Assembly: GCA_038093515.1 (NCBI GenBank)
Contig: JBBPSI010000075.1
Coordinates: 45,645 to 109,644, forward strand
Direction: 5' to 3'
Source: Butyriboletus loyo
Lineage: Eukaryota > Basidiomycota > Agaricomycetes > Boletales > Boletaceae
DNA length: 64,000 bases
Shown here one piece after another: positions 13,201 to 23,520 of this stretch; within the stretch, counting starts at the first letter, position 1, and each line of letters starts with the position of its first letter. The notes under the pieces are model-generated. The model did not search any database and was not told where the DNA came from. It saw nothing but the letters and a program-made list of their open reading frames with translations. The position numbers and the translations under genes were made by a program.

Positions 13201-16200
13201 CTATACTGAAGAGCGCCGAGAATGTCCTCTAATATGTCAGAAGCCATCGTACTTTGTTGTCCAGAGTTAGCTTGGATAACATCGACCGCAGCAAGTAATT
13301 CTTCGGTACCCATGAACTTCACCCAAGGCCGTGGATGCCTCAGCTTATAGGGACGGTTTTAGTTACCTTTCCAGGCTCGAGAAAAAAGAGGTACAACTCA
13401 CTTTGTCGAATTGACCCGATGAAAGCGCCTTTGTCATCCTTTCCACCCAATGAGAACCGATAGACGACAACAATGTCTGGTCCTCAGCATCGCTAGGGTC
13501 AAACGATGCCAAAACGAACTCTCGAATCGCTGCGGAAACAAGTTATGGCTAAACAATAAACATCATTCAACGCAAGACCACACCTTGATGGACATTGTCC
13601 GCGAGATCCTGTGATAGGCAAAGCCCTTGAATAGTATCGCATCGGATGACTGTCGCCTTGAGTCGTCGTTGGTCTTTCTCGCTCAGGTTGCCTTGCACCT
13701 TCGCCATTATATCGGATAAGAGTGATAGTAGCGCAGCCGTGAGGTCATGACGACCCGATGAGACACTGATACCGTGGGTTACAAGGCGAATCGCGTGCTC
13801 GAGACGAATCAGCGTCACCGGGTGCGCATAGAGCGTCGTCAAAAGTATACCGCGCGTTTGTCGGTCCTGGAACTGCAGAAGGGTGCAATGAAAGTAAAGC
13901 CAGCCGAACGCGCCGTCAACTGGAGGCCTGTCCAGTAGCATTGACCAAATGATCTGGGAAGAGCAACAAAGCATCACTTACCAGTCAGGCAAAAGCCTTA
14001 CGATTTCTGAGTCCCACAAGTGACTATTGGTGGGATGGAGGTAGTCGATGAGAGCCCAAAGCGCGGGCTCGTAGAATCGTTGAACGACAGAAGCAAGACG
14101 AGAGATGTCGGCCGCAGAGGGCTTGACATCAACTAAACGAAGCCAATCCACTATTTCAAATGCGCTCGTCATGCGAGCACTCTCCGATGGAGCTAGATTC
14201 AAGACCGAAGCAGTAGCGGCGGTGAGCAACAACTCAATCAGTTTCTCCATATCGAGAAGTGGGACTCACGGACGGACACTTGCTCGATATGATCGAGGAA
14301 GGTTGTGATCGTCTCGTCACCCGGTCTCTCAATCGCACGATGACAGCGGTCTTCCTGGAGGTGGCGAAGACAGGCGCTCGCAATGGACAATTCTCGTTTT
14401 ATGCCAAAACAAATACTTGGATGATCTGGGAACGGTTGTCTGGCCGCGACACAGCTCTCCAGTTGATCGAGTATCGTAAAGAGGTTATGGTATCCGGAAC
14501 TGTCTTGCTTAGCTGCAAGTATAACCAGCAGTCGCCGAACGAACGTGAAGACAGCAAGCGTATCTGACGGTGTCATCAAACACCCACTCACTTTCGCAGT
14601 GACCTGCTCGAGTACTGTCATAAGCAAGGGGCTAGCAAAGAACTCTCCTTGGTGGATGTCGGGGGTGGAAGCAGAGGACTGTACAAGTGCGGACGTGGCT
14701 TCCATGTAACGGTACGGAGTCTTGAGACACCGCTGGGCACAATCGTCCAGGAAATTTACGACGGCGTCGACCTCATCTGTAAGCGGCGCCCCATCAGGTG
14801 CTTCGGTACCTTGTCCCCTACGTACGAAGTGGAAGGGTAGTGCAGCAAGCCATATTTCTACTTCGTTTGGGTCCTCTTGGAATAGTACAGTCTCGGAAAG
14901 AATGTGCTGCAAAAGCTCTTTTAACGTTGTACGGAGAGCACGCACGCGGCTATTGCAGAACGTCCTTAAGAGAACATAAAGATATGTATGAGATGAAGAG
15001 GCTGGAGACGTGAACGGTCATTTCAGATGATAGTACAATAGGATAATTTCACTCACCAACCTTGCCAGCCCACGCGAACTGGTCACTTCCATTTAGCAGA
15101 CGGAGGACGTGCAGATGTTTCACGCTTTGCAGTGCCATAGAAGCGTCTTTCCGTTGGTCTTCCTGCTTCATTGAACCTCCTTCGTAGTCGCCGAAGAGCG
15201 AGGTGAAAGATCCCTCGACCAAGTTCGAGACCAACTTCCCAACTTCGAACCTAGCTTCAGCGACAACATCTGGCAAGCATTCCTGGTAGAGCCAAAGAAG
15301 CCTTTGAGAGCTCTCACTCAATAAAGCATGCTTGGTCGTGTTTGAAGAAGCTATAGGTTGTTGGGAAAACGCCACGATGACTTGAAACTCCGGTACACGT
15401 CGTCTTGCTTCCTTTTCAACTTCCCTTCGCTGGCGACTCCATTGGCCTTCTTCCTCGTCTTCTTCTAGTGCTGTCTCTACTATCCTGAACACGCGTACTA
15501 CCTCGGCAAGTTTTCGCAGGCATTTAGCTAGTGCGAGTGCGGTACAGTGCTGAACAATTGCAGTCGAAGTGGCTTGTAATCCTTTCGTAAACAGTGCCCT
15601 CGTGCCCACTGAGGGAAGTAAGTTCCCCATGATGGCTGATAGCGGCGGAGGAGTAGAGTTGTAAAGTTCGTTGCTACCCGGCAAGAGAAACGAATGCACG
15701 GGAACCGCTTGAGACAGGAGCTGTGCTGCGAAAGAGATGTTGGCGATCCATTTTGAGGAAAGTCGCGGCTCGAGAGTGAGCGAAGCTGCAGACCAATACC
15801 TAACAAATCATCGATGTCAGTTACTTTGGGTTGGCCCTAGAATGGACACTGCACAAGAATGGACAATGCACACACCCGGCAACGAGTTCTGGGCATGCTG
15901 CGGTTATCTTGAGCGCCAGCTCTTGCTGTCGAGGATCTTCGTTCACTTTCAACGCTCGTAGTACATTCGCCAGGATTTTGTTGTATATCCTGCCGCCGTG
16001 TGCACCCTTTTGTCGAGTGCCTGCAACGTCTTCTTGGTCGGCAAGCCCATCCTCGTCAGTCTCGCGAGGGTACCACCCACGGTCTCTAAAACAAATGCCT
16101 TGTCCGGGATGCGTGCATATAGCCAAGAGGAAATGGTGGACGATATCGGCTGGGACGTGCCCTCCTGCCAGCTTTTCAGCGGCAACGCGATCATACACTT

Positions 16201-17345
16201 TCAGAAGCTAACGCATTCCTTAGAATGCGTGATGAATGCCACAGAAATCGAGTAGGGCTCACGTGCGAGATCGTCACCTCGTTGAACAAACCCAGTTTCG
16301 TGGTCCGCTTAATTTTCGGATCTGACCAAACGGCCTCCCAACACACTTGGAGGACCTTTTGTATGACGGTGTATTGGTCCTGAACCAGGCCCTTGAATAT
16401 GCTCACGAACACTTCGCGACGTTGCTCCAGGAACGCTGCCTTGATCGAAAACGCTGTATCTCGATCGACCATAGATAAAATGAATAAAACGTAATACGTG
16501 CGGATGTCTTCCCCGTCCTGTTGAGATCAAGTTGAGCTGGCGTTGCGACTGGGGCTTACCAGGTCGGACAAGGATGTCATCTCCTTCGCTCTGCTTTCCC
16601 CTTCTACGCATGTAAAGTAACTTTGATTGACTCTACGCCAGAATAAGTCACAGAAGGGCAAGGTATTTACGAGCGCATACCTTGTTGTCCCAGGGAAAAG
16701 CTTCAAAGACCGACTTGCGTTCTCGTCCACTCCCGAATGTCGAGATGGCGTTGAATAGCTTGAGCGTAGCCAGAATCTGCTCGTTATGACTGCCACTAAT
16801 GTAAGAATTTAACTTTTGTAGCCATTGCGGAGAGAGGATCATCTTGATGATGGGAACCCCATATGAGTGATCCGGGAGGTGGTACGAGAACAGCGAGAGC
16901 AACGAAGAAAAGAGCGACGTGACAAGGGCTTGTGTTGACATCTAGAAGGTGTCTTAGTTCGCGAAAAACGCGTCCAAATGAAGACGCACTTCGTTGATTG
17001 TTCTCCAAATATCGAAGAGGTCTTGAGCGGCAGGTGAGCTCTCCATCCAAAGCTTGGCCAAGGAGAGACGTTCATCATGCGGGGCTAAAATCTCGCCCGG
17101 CTTCAAGGACAGCTTTGATCGCAATGCAAAGAGGGCTGGACGAGTGATGAAGGAACGAGACGATGGTCATAAACCAGCCACTGACCTTTTGAGACTACAT
17201 TTGGATCCTGTGTAGCGCGGAGGGCTTGTTTTATGTCATGTGCGTTGGCAAATGTGAATCGATCAAGTATTTGAGAGCCAGACTTTGTCCTTTTGTTAGG
17301 TGGACCATTTTCAGGCTGAGGCATCGCTAGCCCCAAGCTCATCAA
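10216..17345 (-). CDS. URB1: URB1/Npa1, nucleolar pre-ribosomal-associated protein 1
   Basis: Large nucleolar scaffold of early pre-60S particles. On the minus strand the N-terminus (NGPPNKRTKSGSQILDRFTF) is followed by the Npa1 N-terminal domain: YGVPIIKMILSPQWLQKLNS, SGSHNEQILATLKLFNAIS, GSGRERKSVFEAFPWDNK, SMVDRDTAFSIKAAFLEQRR, and CWEAVWSDPKIKRTTK. The C-terminal NopRA1-like region includes YDPLMAIVLSAQMLVECPPT, LLVRCLSSKDPNIRETAL, LHALRGIFYPSNFIYPHT, and a final exon ending REVLL/ALRDAP at 10216. Roughly twenty short introns cut it, giving an estimated 1,800-2,000 residues, normal for fungal URB1. Start could be 17345 or the next codon (MM). I saw no frame break in the parts read. Confidence 0.9.
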
Positions 17346-17383
17346 ACTTTGCGCTCAACGCCAGCGCGGGATGAACGGGTAGT

Positions 17384-17452
17384 TGTTTGGATCCAAAGCC
17401 TTTGCCAAACAACGCCCAATCGCTTGCCTTATTCAGTCACTAGGTAAGGATG
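17384..17452. repeat. Diverged direct repeat, copy 1
   Basis: The stretch around gtttggatccaaagcctttgc recurs in the same orientation at 18653-18720 as gtttggatccaaagcttctgc. Both continue with ccaaac, cccaatcg and ttcattcagt-like blocks. Seen directly; element type is unknown. Confidence 0.65.
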
Positions 17453-17505
17453 ATCGGAATAGCGAATACAGGTAGACCTTTGATTGTCCAAAACTTTTCA
17501 GGCTG

Positions 17506-17722
17506 AGAGCCAGTTCGGTATGCTCAGACAATAGGTAGCCGAAATAGTAAGGACTTAGCCGAAATAGTAAGAGTGCAAGCGACTTTGCGACATTCTCGGC
17601 GCAGCTGCAACTGAATGCTCGGAGCCTGAACCTTCACATGGCTGCGGGATGGTATCAATGCCGCGAGGTTGCTTGCACTCCTACTATTTCGGCTACTGTC
17701 TGAGCATACCGAACTGGCTCTT
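17506..17722. mobile_element. MITE-like element with ~50-bp terminal inverted repeats
   Basis: About 215 bp long. The left end reads agagccagttcggtatgctc, then agaca and two copies of tagccgaaatagta, ending gagtgcaagc. The right end (17671-17721) is the reverse complement with a single tagccgaaatagta copy. There is no coding capacity inside. A target-site duplication is not obvious. I infer a non-autonomous DNA transposon; a foldback palindrome of other origin is possible. Confidence 0.75.
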
Positions 17723-18652
17723 AGTAATGATGTACGGAAGATCATAGCATAAGCCACTAATAGCTTTTCAGGGTCCGGATGAGTCGGGTCTTGAAGAATG
17801 CACTGTCGCTCAGTAATTAAATATACTGTGTTTACCATGGACCCAGATAGTTTGTCCGAGATTCAGATCATTTTAATGCAAAATATACACGTTAGGTGCT
17901 ATTATGTAGAGGGGTACGCCGTACGAGTACTGTACGAGAGAGATCGAGACCCAGACCCTGCTGCTGCGGTAGGCTGTAGAGCGGCTTCCGGATGAAATAT
18001 ATACTCGACATTCAACTTTGAAAATTTGGCAGACGGAGGTTATCTCCAGTATCACTTAGCTTATCCAGGCGGTATTTCGCACTAGGCCCCCGAAGCGGGG
18101 CCAGCAGCGTGTGAGTCGCTTCGAGTTCGCTGATAAAAGTCTTTCGACGTTCCACAGTTGTCCACCCGTTGACACAGTTCGCTCACACGCTGTCTGCGCC
18201 TAATCGGCCGCCGTTGGGGCCACGGTGGTAGATGAACAGTTTTGTAGGGGCCTTGTCGCTTGTGGGCCGGGTTCCACGATGCTGTTTCCATCCTCTTGAG
18301 TCTTGACGAAGCCATTCTGGGATCTCTAGCATAATCCATGCTGAATTAGATGTAGTTTGGATCTCATGAATAAAGTTCCTCGACAATCACTTGATCCGCA
18401 TCAGATTGGTGATGTTCACGGATCATCATCGACGTCTTTGTCGGTAGCGGGCTCGATCATGCCAATCTGCAGAGCGAACCGGGTTAGCCGAGGAACTTCT
18501 GGTCCTCCATCTGATGTGACGTGAGACCCTGAATTTTCCTCTCTTTCTGGCCACCGGCCAATCATAACTCTCAAATAACCTGCGATAGAGCAGTCAAGCG
18601 GTAACGTTGCTATACGCCTCTTCAGACGCCGGCATGGCGTGAGAGTCCGCAA

Positions 18653-18720
18653 AGTTTGGATCCAAAGCTTCTGCCAAACATTGAGACAACAACCCAATCG
18701 TTGTTTCATTCAGTAGCCAC
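18653..18720. repeat. Diverged direct repeat, copy 2
   Basis: Partner of 17384-17452, with a few insertions. The two copies bracket the MITE-like element and about 1 kb of degenerate sequence. Confidence 0.65.
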
Positions 18721-19892
18721 CAACTCATCCCACGATCGAAACAGTAAGGTCAAGTCCCGATTTTCTGCCCGTTGGGACATAACACCAGTAATATTCTGTT
18801 TTAACTCACCGAGTCAGACTACGGTGACCTCGCACTAAGTTCACATCCCCCTCAGTCTCACGGGCGTAACCTTGGCAATGCCATCGAGTACTTGGTAGCC
18901 ACCTTTCGTCTTGGCGAAGAGATGTGGCATTCCTGTTCCCCGAGCGGCGGCGCGGACGACGGGCGGATTCACGTGCATGGCGCTGTCGATCGCAACCCAT
19001 AGACTGCGCAGTCAACTCTTCTACTACCCGCTCGTCGCTGGAGCAGCAGGATGTGTGCTCTCGACATTCAAGTGTACAAACGAATTCGTAAACCCAGGCA
19101 TCCTTGGTGCACCGAAAGGTTATCTCATCCATTCGACCCAGATACGAGTACTCGTAAATGCTCCTTCCTAGCTTCTATACACGTCGCACGTTCCACGTTC
19201 GAAACCATGGACATTTTGCAACCGTGACGTCAATGTAGGGAACGTTCCCTTGACAGCGGACGTCAGAGGCTTCGCTGATTGACTGGGAAGCTGACCACGG
19301 CGATCGATGTCAATGAAGGTAAGCGACCTCCCAAGCTGACTACATCAGCATCCGCATGACGCACGCTCTCACGGATGGTTCTTGCGCGTCCTTGTTTGAA
19401 CCACATCATGTTTCGTTCCTGCATCCAACGCTTACATAGCCGACGGCGCCGTTGACGCGATCCGAAAGCCTTTGGTAAAAGTTGTTGTGTTAAAGAAGTT
19501 GGTTATGAAAATCGACGGCTTTCTGAGTGTTGGCTCACTCGCTTGGATATTTTTACATCCAAACAGCTCAGCCCAGGCTATTATTCGAGCTTCTTCCCTG
19601 GACCGCGACCGGATATTCCACTTATACTATCCTTCAAGGCGGCCGCGTTTTTAACCCCATCGAGGCTTCCTACCGACACGAGGTCAATACTCAATGCGGT
19701 AAGGGAAGCAGTTGCCAAGGAGCCATAGGCTAAGATATGATGAGTCGACATTCTTCTACGACCCCGACATGAAAGCGCTTTAAATCCCCAGATCGACAAG
19801 ATCGACTCGGTGGTACAACAACCCCACGGGGCCCGACCACCATTTGAAACGTCGAGGCTCTGAAGGTTCTTCGTCTACCGTGAACCTCCAAC

Positions 19893-19920
19893 ATGGTGAT
19901 GGTGATGGTGATGGTGATGG
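19893..19920. repeat. GGTGAT hexanucleotide array
   Basis: About 4.5 tandem units of ggtgat. The reverse-complement array (catcac) occurs at 20783-20813. Confidence 0.85.
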
Positions 19921-20284
19921 AACTCTCCCCCCGGCGGCCGATGGCGAAGTCCCAGACAGCGTGTGACCGAGTGGGATGAGTGATGGAAGCATCGGAGAGA
20001 TCTATCGGTGGTTGTGGTTCTTGAAGCGACGTTGCAACCGTTCCGCTCCGGGAGCCTACACAGTGAGAAATGTTGGTAAGTACACAGAATCGGACTCTTG
20101 ATACCCGATACTAGCGACGTCGATCATGCATGCATGATTCTTCACTTGCCTAACATCGTAGCCGACGACGTCTAGCTCGTATTCCGATAATACCCTGGGA
20201 TCGTTCGGTCTGGACACAGTAGGCCCGCGCCCCGCGCTCGCTGATGCTCATCTGATTCGAGTCGTACTTACGAGGCTTACTATG

Positions 20285-20365
20285 TACTGTATTTACTTGC
20301 TTGCCATAAACTGACATGGTCATGCATAGCAGGGGTGCTAGGGCCCAGAGTACTATGTATAGTAC
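20285..20365. repeat. Inverted repeat, left arm
   Basis: The stretch with ttgccataaactgacat and agcaggggtgct is matched in reverse complement at 20840-20910. There are small differences between the arms. The pair encloses about 500 bp that include a GATC/GTGCATC-rich low-complexity block. Confidence 0.75.
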
Positions 20366-20499
20366 GGATCGATGATGATAGTATACGATCGATCTGATCA
20401 CGCAGGGACTCCCACTCCCCAACTTGCAACGGTAGGCTAAAACGTATCACCACAACGCGCTAGAGTTAAGTTGTACGCGAGACCGACAAGGTTTCAAAA

Positions 20500-20612
20500 T
20501 TTCATCGATCGTGATCGATCATCCATATTTCGATCGTGCATCATCCATATTTCAATCGTGCATCATTCATGGCATCATTCATGGCATCGTGCATCGTGCA
20601 TCGTGCACCGTT
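20500..20612. repeat. CATC/GATC-rich low-complexity block
   Basis: Imperfect tandem units of the types tcgtgcatcatccatatt, cattcatggcat and atcgtgc fill this block. It lies between the two inverted-repeat arms. Confidence 0.7.
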
Positions 20613-20782
20613 CGTGGCAGCCTGCAGGGGCAAAAATCAACGCAAGAACACTCTGTCCGGTTCAATCGGCGCAGCGCCAGGGTCAAGGACTTGAGAATTC
20701 AGAATCTCTCGTACGCTAGTATTCAACGGGGTGATAGTTGCACCACTCGAAGTTCAATAGCGTACCAAGGAAGTCAGTCCCT

Positions 20783-20813
20783 GCATCACCATCACCATCA
20801 CCATCACCATCAT
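20783..20813. repeat. CATCAC hexanucleotide array
   Basis: Five tandem catcac units, the reverse complement of the array at 19893-19920. Confidence 0.85.
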
Positions 20814-20839
20814 CGATCATCCCTGTGTATGTAAATGTG

Positions 20840-20910
20840 AATGTATTATACAAAGTACATAGCACCCCTTGCTATGGCATGCAATGTCAGTTTATGGCAA
20901 GTATTGTATC
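20840..20910. repeat. Inverted repeat, right arm
   Basis: Reverse-complement partner of 20285-20365, with shared blocks agtacatagcacccctt and atgtcagtttatggcaag. Confidence 0.75.
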
Positions 20911-21416
20911 GTATCGTACTGTACAGTACTCAAGTACGGTATCATTTTAAAGCATTTCAATAAATTAATAGAATCGATGACACTTCCATTCTTCGACCAT
21001 ACGGTCCAGCATTTGCAAATCCTGAGAACCCTGACAAGCAAACAGCGGTTTATGGTATGTGCACTTGAGTAACAATGTCGCATGGATACTTTGGCGTCGA
21101 GCCCTTTGTCGTTACGTTGATCTTGATCGATCTGCCCACCCCTGCCAGGGACACTCGGGTAAAGACATTTGGAACAATACTTTTTCAATAGCCGCCTAGC
21201 TAACCTGCAAAAAAGTACCAATTATGTAAACATCCAAAAGCTATAGGCAATTAATCGAGTTCGCGGCTGACTCCAGCGCCAGCTATGTATACAAGTCATG
21301 ACTGACCAAAAAAAACGACAATGAAAACGAAAACGAATGAAGGCGGCAAAACGAGCGTCGAAACATTCAATAAAACTCTCTTCTGGGTACATTCTAATCG
21401 TTCATCTCATATCCTG

Positions 21417-23468
21417 TTATCTAATTTCAGACGACATCAGGGCTCTTTGCCTCACCACTCGACGAAGAGTACTGCTGGCCAACGCGTCAGCCGAGCAGAA
21501 CGCGTTACATACGCTGCTCACCTCATCCCGGACGTACTCTTGCGTGGTGTCGATCTTGATGGCAATATTGTTTGGCAGGCGCTGTGGAAATAATGAGACC
21601 GTGTTTGGCAGCACCTCTCGCGAAACCTACCCGCGATGACGTTCCAACCATACTAGTATTCGTCTTTTGTTGCACGCCTTGGAGAGAGATGGACATTTCA
21701 TCGCTGCCAGACTGGCTCCTCAGTGATTTGCGCGCGTTCAGGGTTGCAAGGAGGGAATTGCAGTATACTGTGGAACAACACATCGATAAATAAGCATTCG
21801 ACCCCTCCAACAGACGGACGTACATCGGCCAAGGCAGAAGTAGAACGCGATGTAGATGAACGTGGATGGCCACGCAGCAATCTATCGCAGGATCATCAAC
21901 GAGGAGTCACGCGAGCGACGCGCCAACGCTTACGGATACCAATGAGGCAACAGCACATATGCTATCGCACTGTTAGCAAAGTCCACCGGAACCGGATCAC
22001 CAAACTTACCTTGTCAAAAGACCGGTGTTGATGGTGAACACAATCTAGAGCGCACTCGTCTTTCACCGAAAACGACACCATCGACATGGGCACTTACCAA
22101 TTTGTTGATCATCGAGTCAGATCTAAGGACGAAATATTCAGAATGCACGGTGTGCGTATGTGTAAAAATACTCACCTCCGGAAGCCAGTTCGCGACATCT
22201 GCAACAAAGAACAGAGGAACACGGCGATGAGAACGTCCCCCGCTGCGGCGAGTGCATTGATCGACATCGAAAGCGCCTGGGCGTATCATCAGCGGGCTGT
22301 TCCAGAGTATAGATTTATCTCGTTACCTTGAGGGTACCCAACTGTATAAACGTTTTGTAGTACAAACTAAGTGTGCATAAGCAGAACGCCAATGAAACAA
22401 AATATGAAGAAACGTACGCCTTGATAGAGTAAACTATGCGGTGGCGTCGGTGTTAATGCCTCCATCGATGAAACTATCTGGCACCCACCGAGAATCAAGA
22501 CTGTGGGCGTAGGGGTCTTAGTACGAGGAAAGTGAGGTTGGCAGCATGCAACTCACCGAATTCGGCCATGACCAGGATCATCTAGGAAAGAAAAAAGACT
22601 AAGAAATGACATTGCGTGTCCGGAAGCACATAACTTACCACCGAGCCAGTTGCAAGCCGGCTTTTATTGCTGACTACGAGGAGAGTCAATGGCGGGGCTC
22701 AGTCGGCGAAGTGTAGAAACGTACGTCTGTACACGCGCATTGCGAGGAAGGACTGAACGAAGAGTGCAGTGAATCCCTAATATGTATGGTGAGCTAGGGG
22801 AACGCAGTAAAGGGGAACGAGTGCCATACATTGAAGAAGACTTCGACCTGGGTTTATGAAATTGGTCAATGACGGTCAGGGAAGGAAAGCGATAGCATAC
22901 AATCAAACTCCTGGTTGGGAATGAGTACATGGGTTTTGTGAACGGGCAGTCACTCACCAGACAATCTCCCCCATCGCCTCTGGTGATCCAAAGTCGGTGA
23001 CGAGATACGTGTAGACTAGGGATGGGTGAATACACATGTATACTGGTGGTGAATGAATGTACTTGCCCGTGTGCGTGATCAAGGCCTGGTGGCAGGTGTC
23101 CGAGAAAAGAACGCCAGCGACCTGTAACACAAGATTAGGACGGAACGGAAAGATAAAATTGTTGTAAACTGACGAGAAGCTTGATATACCACGGGTCCGA
23201 AGGATAACGACTATAATAGTACCAGGACTGGATGCATGTGACTAGCATCTGCTAGTTTAATGGGGTGGACATGAAGATGGATTGGTACTGACCTCCATAT
23301 AGACTATGAAAGCGATTATGAGTACGATCGGTGACTCAACAATGTGTCATATACTCACGTCGCTGAGACGACGACGCCGATCAGGAAAGCACCGAAACTG
23401 GGATTGATGATCAATGACGGGACGGGGGGGGACAGGGGGAAAACATACGTATTGTCCAAGGATCCCAT
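21417..23468 (-). CDS. DUF6534-domain membrane protein
   Basis: Member of a basidiomycete-expanded integral membrane family with about seven helices and no established function. Pieces that follow the family pattern, in order: NPSFGAFLIGVVVSAT, LYGVTCIQSWYYYSRYP, VAGVLFSDTCHQALITHT, FGSPEAMGEIVWSLI, VEVFFNGFTALFVQSFLA, MILVMAEFG, LGTLKALSMSINALAAAGD, SRTGFRRSDSMINKLIVFTI, ICAVASLVSIAAWPSTFIYI, CLGRLYCNSLLATLNARK, and NNIAIKIDTTQEYVRD near the C-terminus. I infer about 17 exons, several of them microexons (10, 11, 18 and 25 nt), all with ~50-bp introns and one GC-AG donor after ALITHT. Start ATG is 23466-23468. A frame change is needed near 21625 to reach the conserved C-terminal NIAIKIDTTQEY piece, so the tail may be mutated or misassembled. 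Confidence 0.9.
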
Positions 23469-23479
23469 TGGTGGTGAGA

Positions 23480-23520
23480 GGGCGGGGAAGGGGGGGGGGG
23501 GACGGGGGGGGCGGGGTGAG
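23480..23520. other. G-rich tract in the DUF6534 5' flank
   Basis: Runs of 4 to 12 G separated by one or two bases lie 12-52 bp upstream of the start codon, so the coding strand has a C-rich leader or promoter. Four or more G-runs would allow a G-quadruplex on the plus strand. This is also a place where sequence length may be unreliable. Confidence 0.6.

Larger units (their letters stand above)
17346..21416. other. Repeat-rich, gene-poor interval
   Basis: Four kilobases without a recognisable intact gene. It holds a MITE-like element, a diverged direct repeat pair, an inverted repeat pair and two hexanucleotide arrays (listed separately). Minus-strand frames around 18.1-19.1 kb look mildly coding-like (for example DCSIAGYLRVMIGRWPE and PPVVRAAARGTGMPHLF) but are short, in different frames, and match nothing I recognise. 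They may be remnants of a mobile element gene. Confidence 0.5.
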
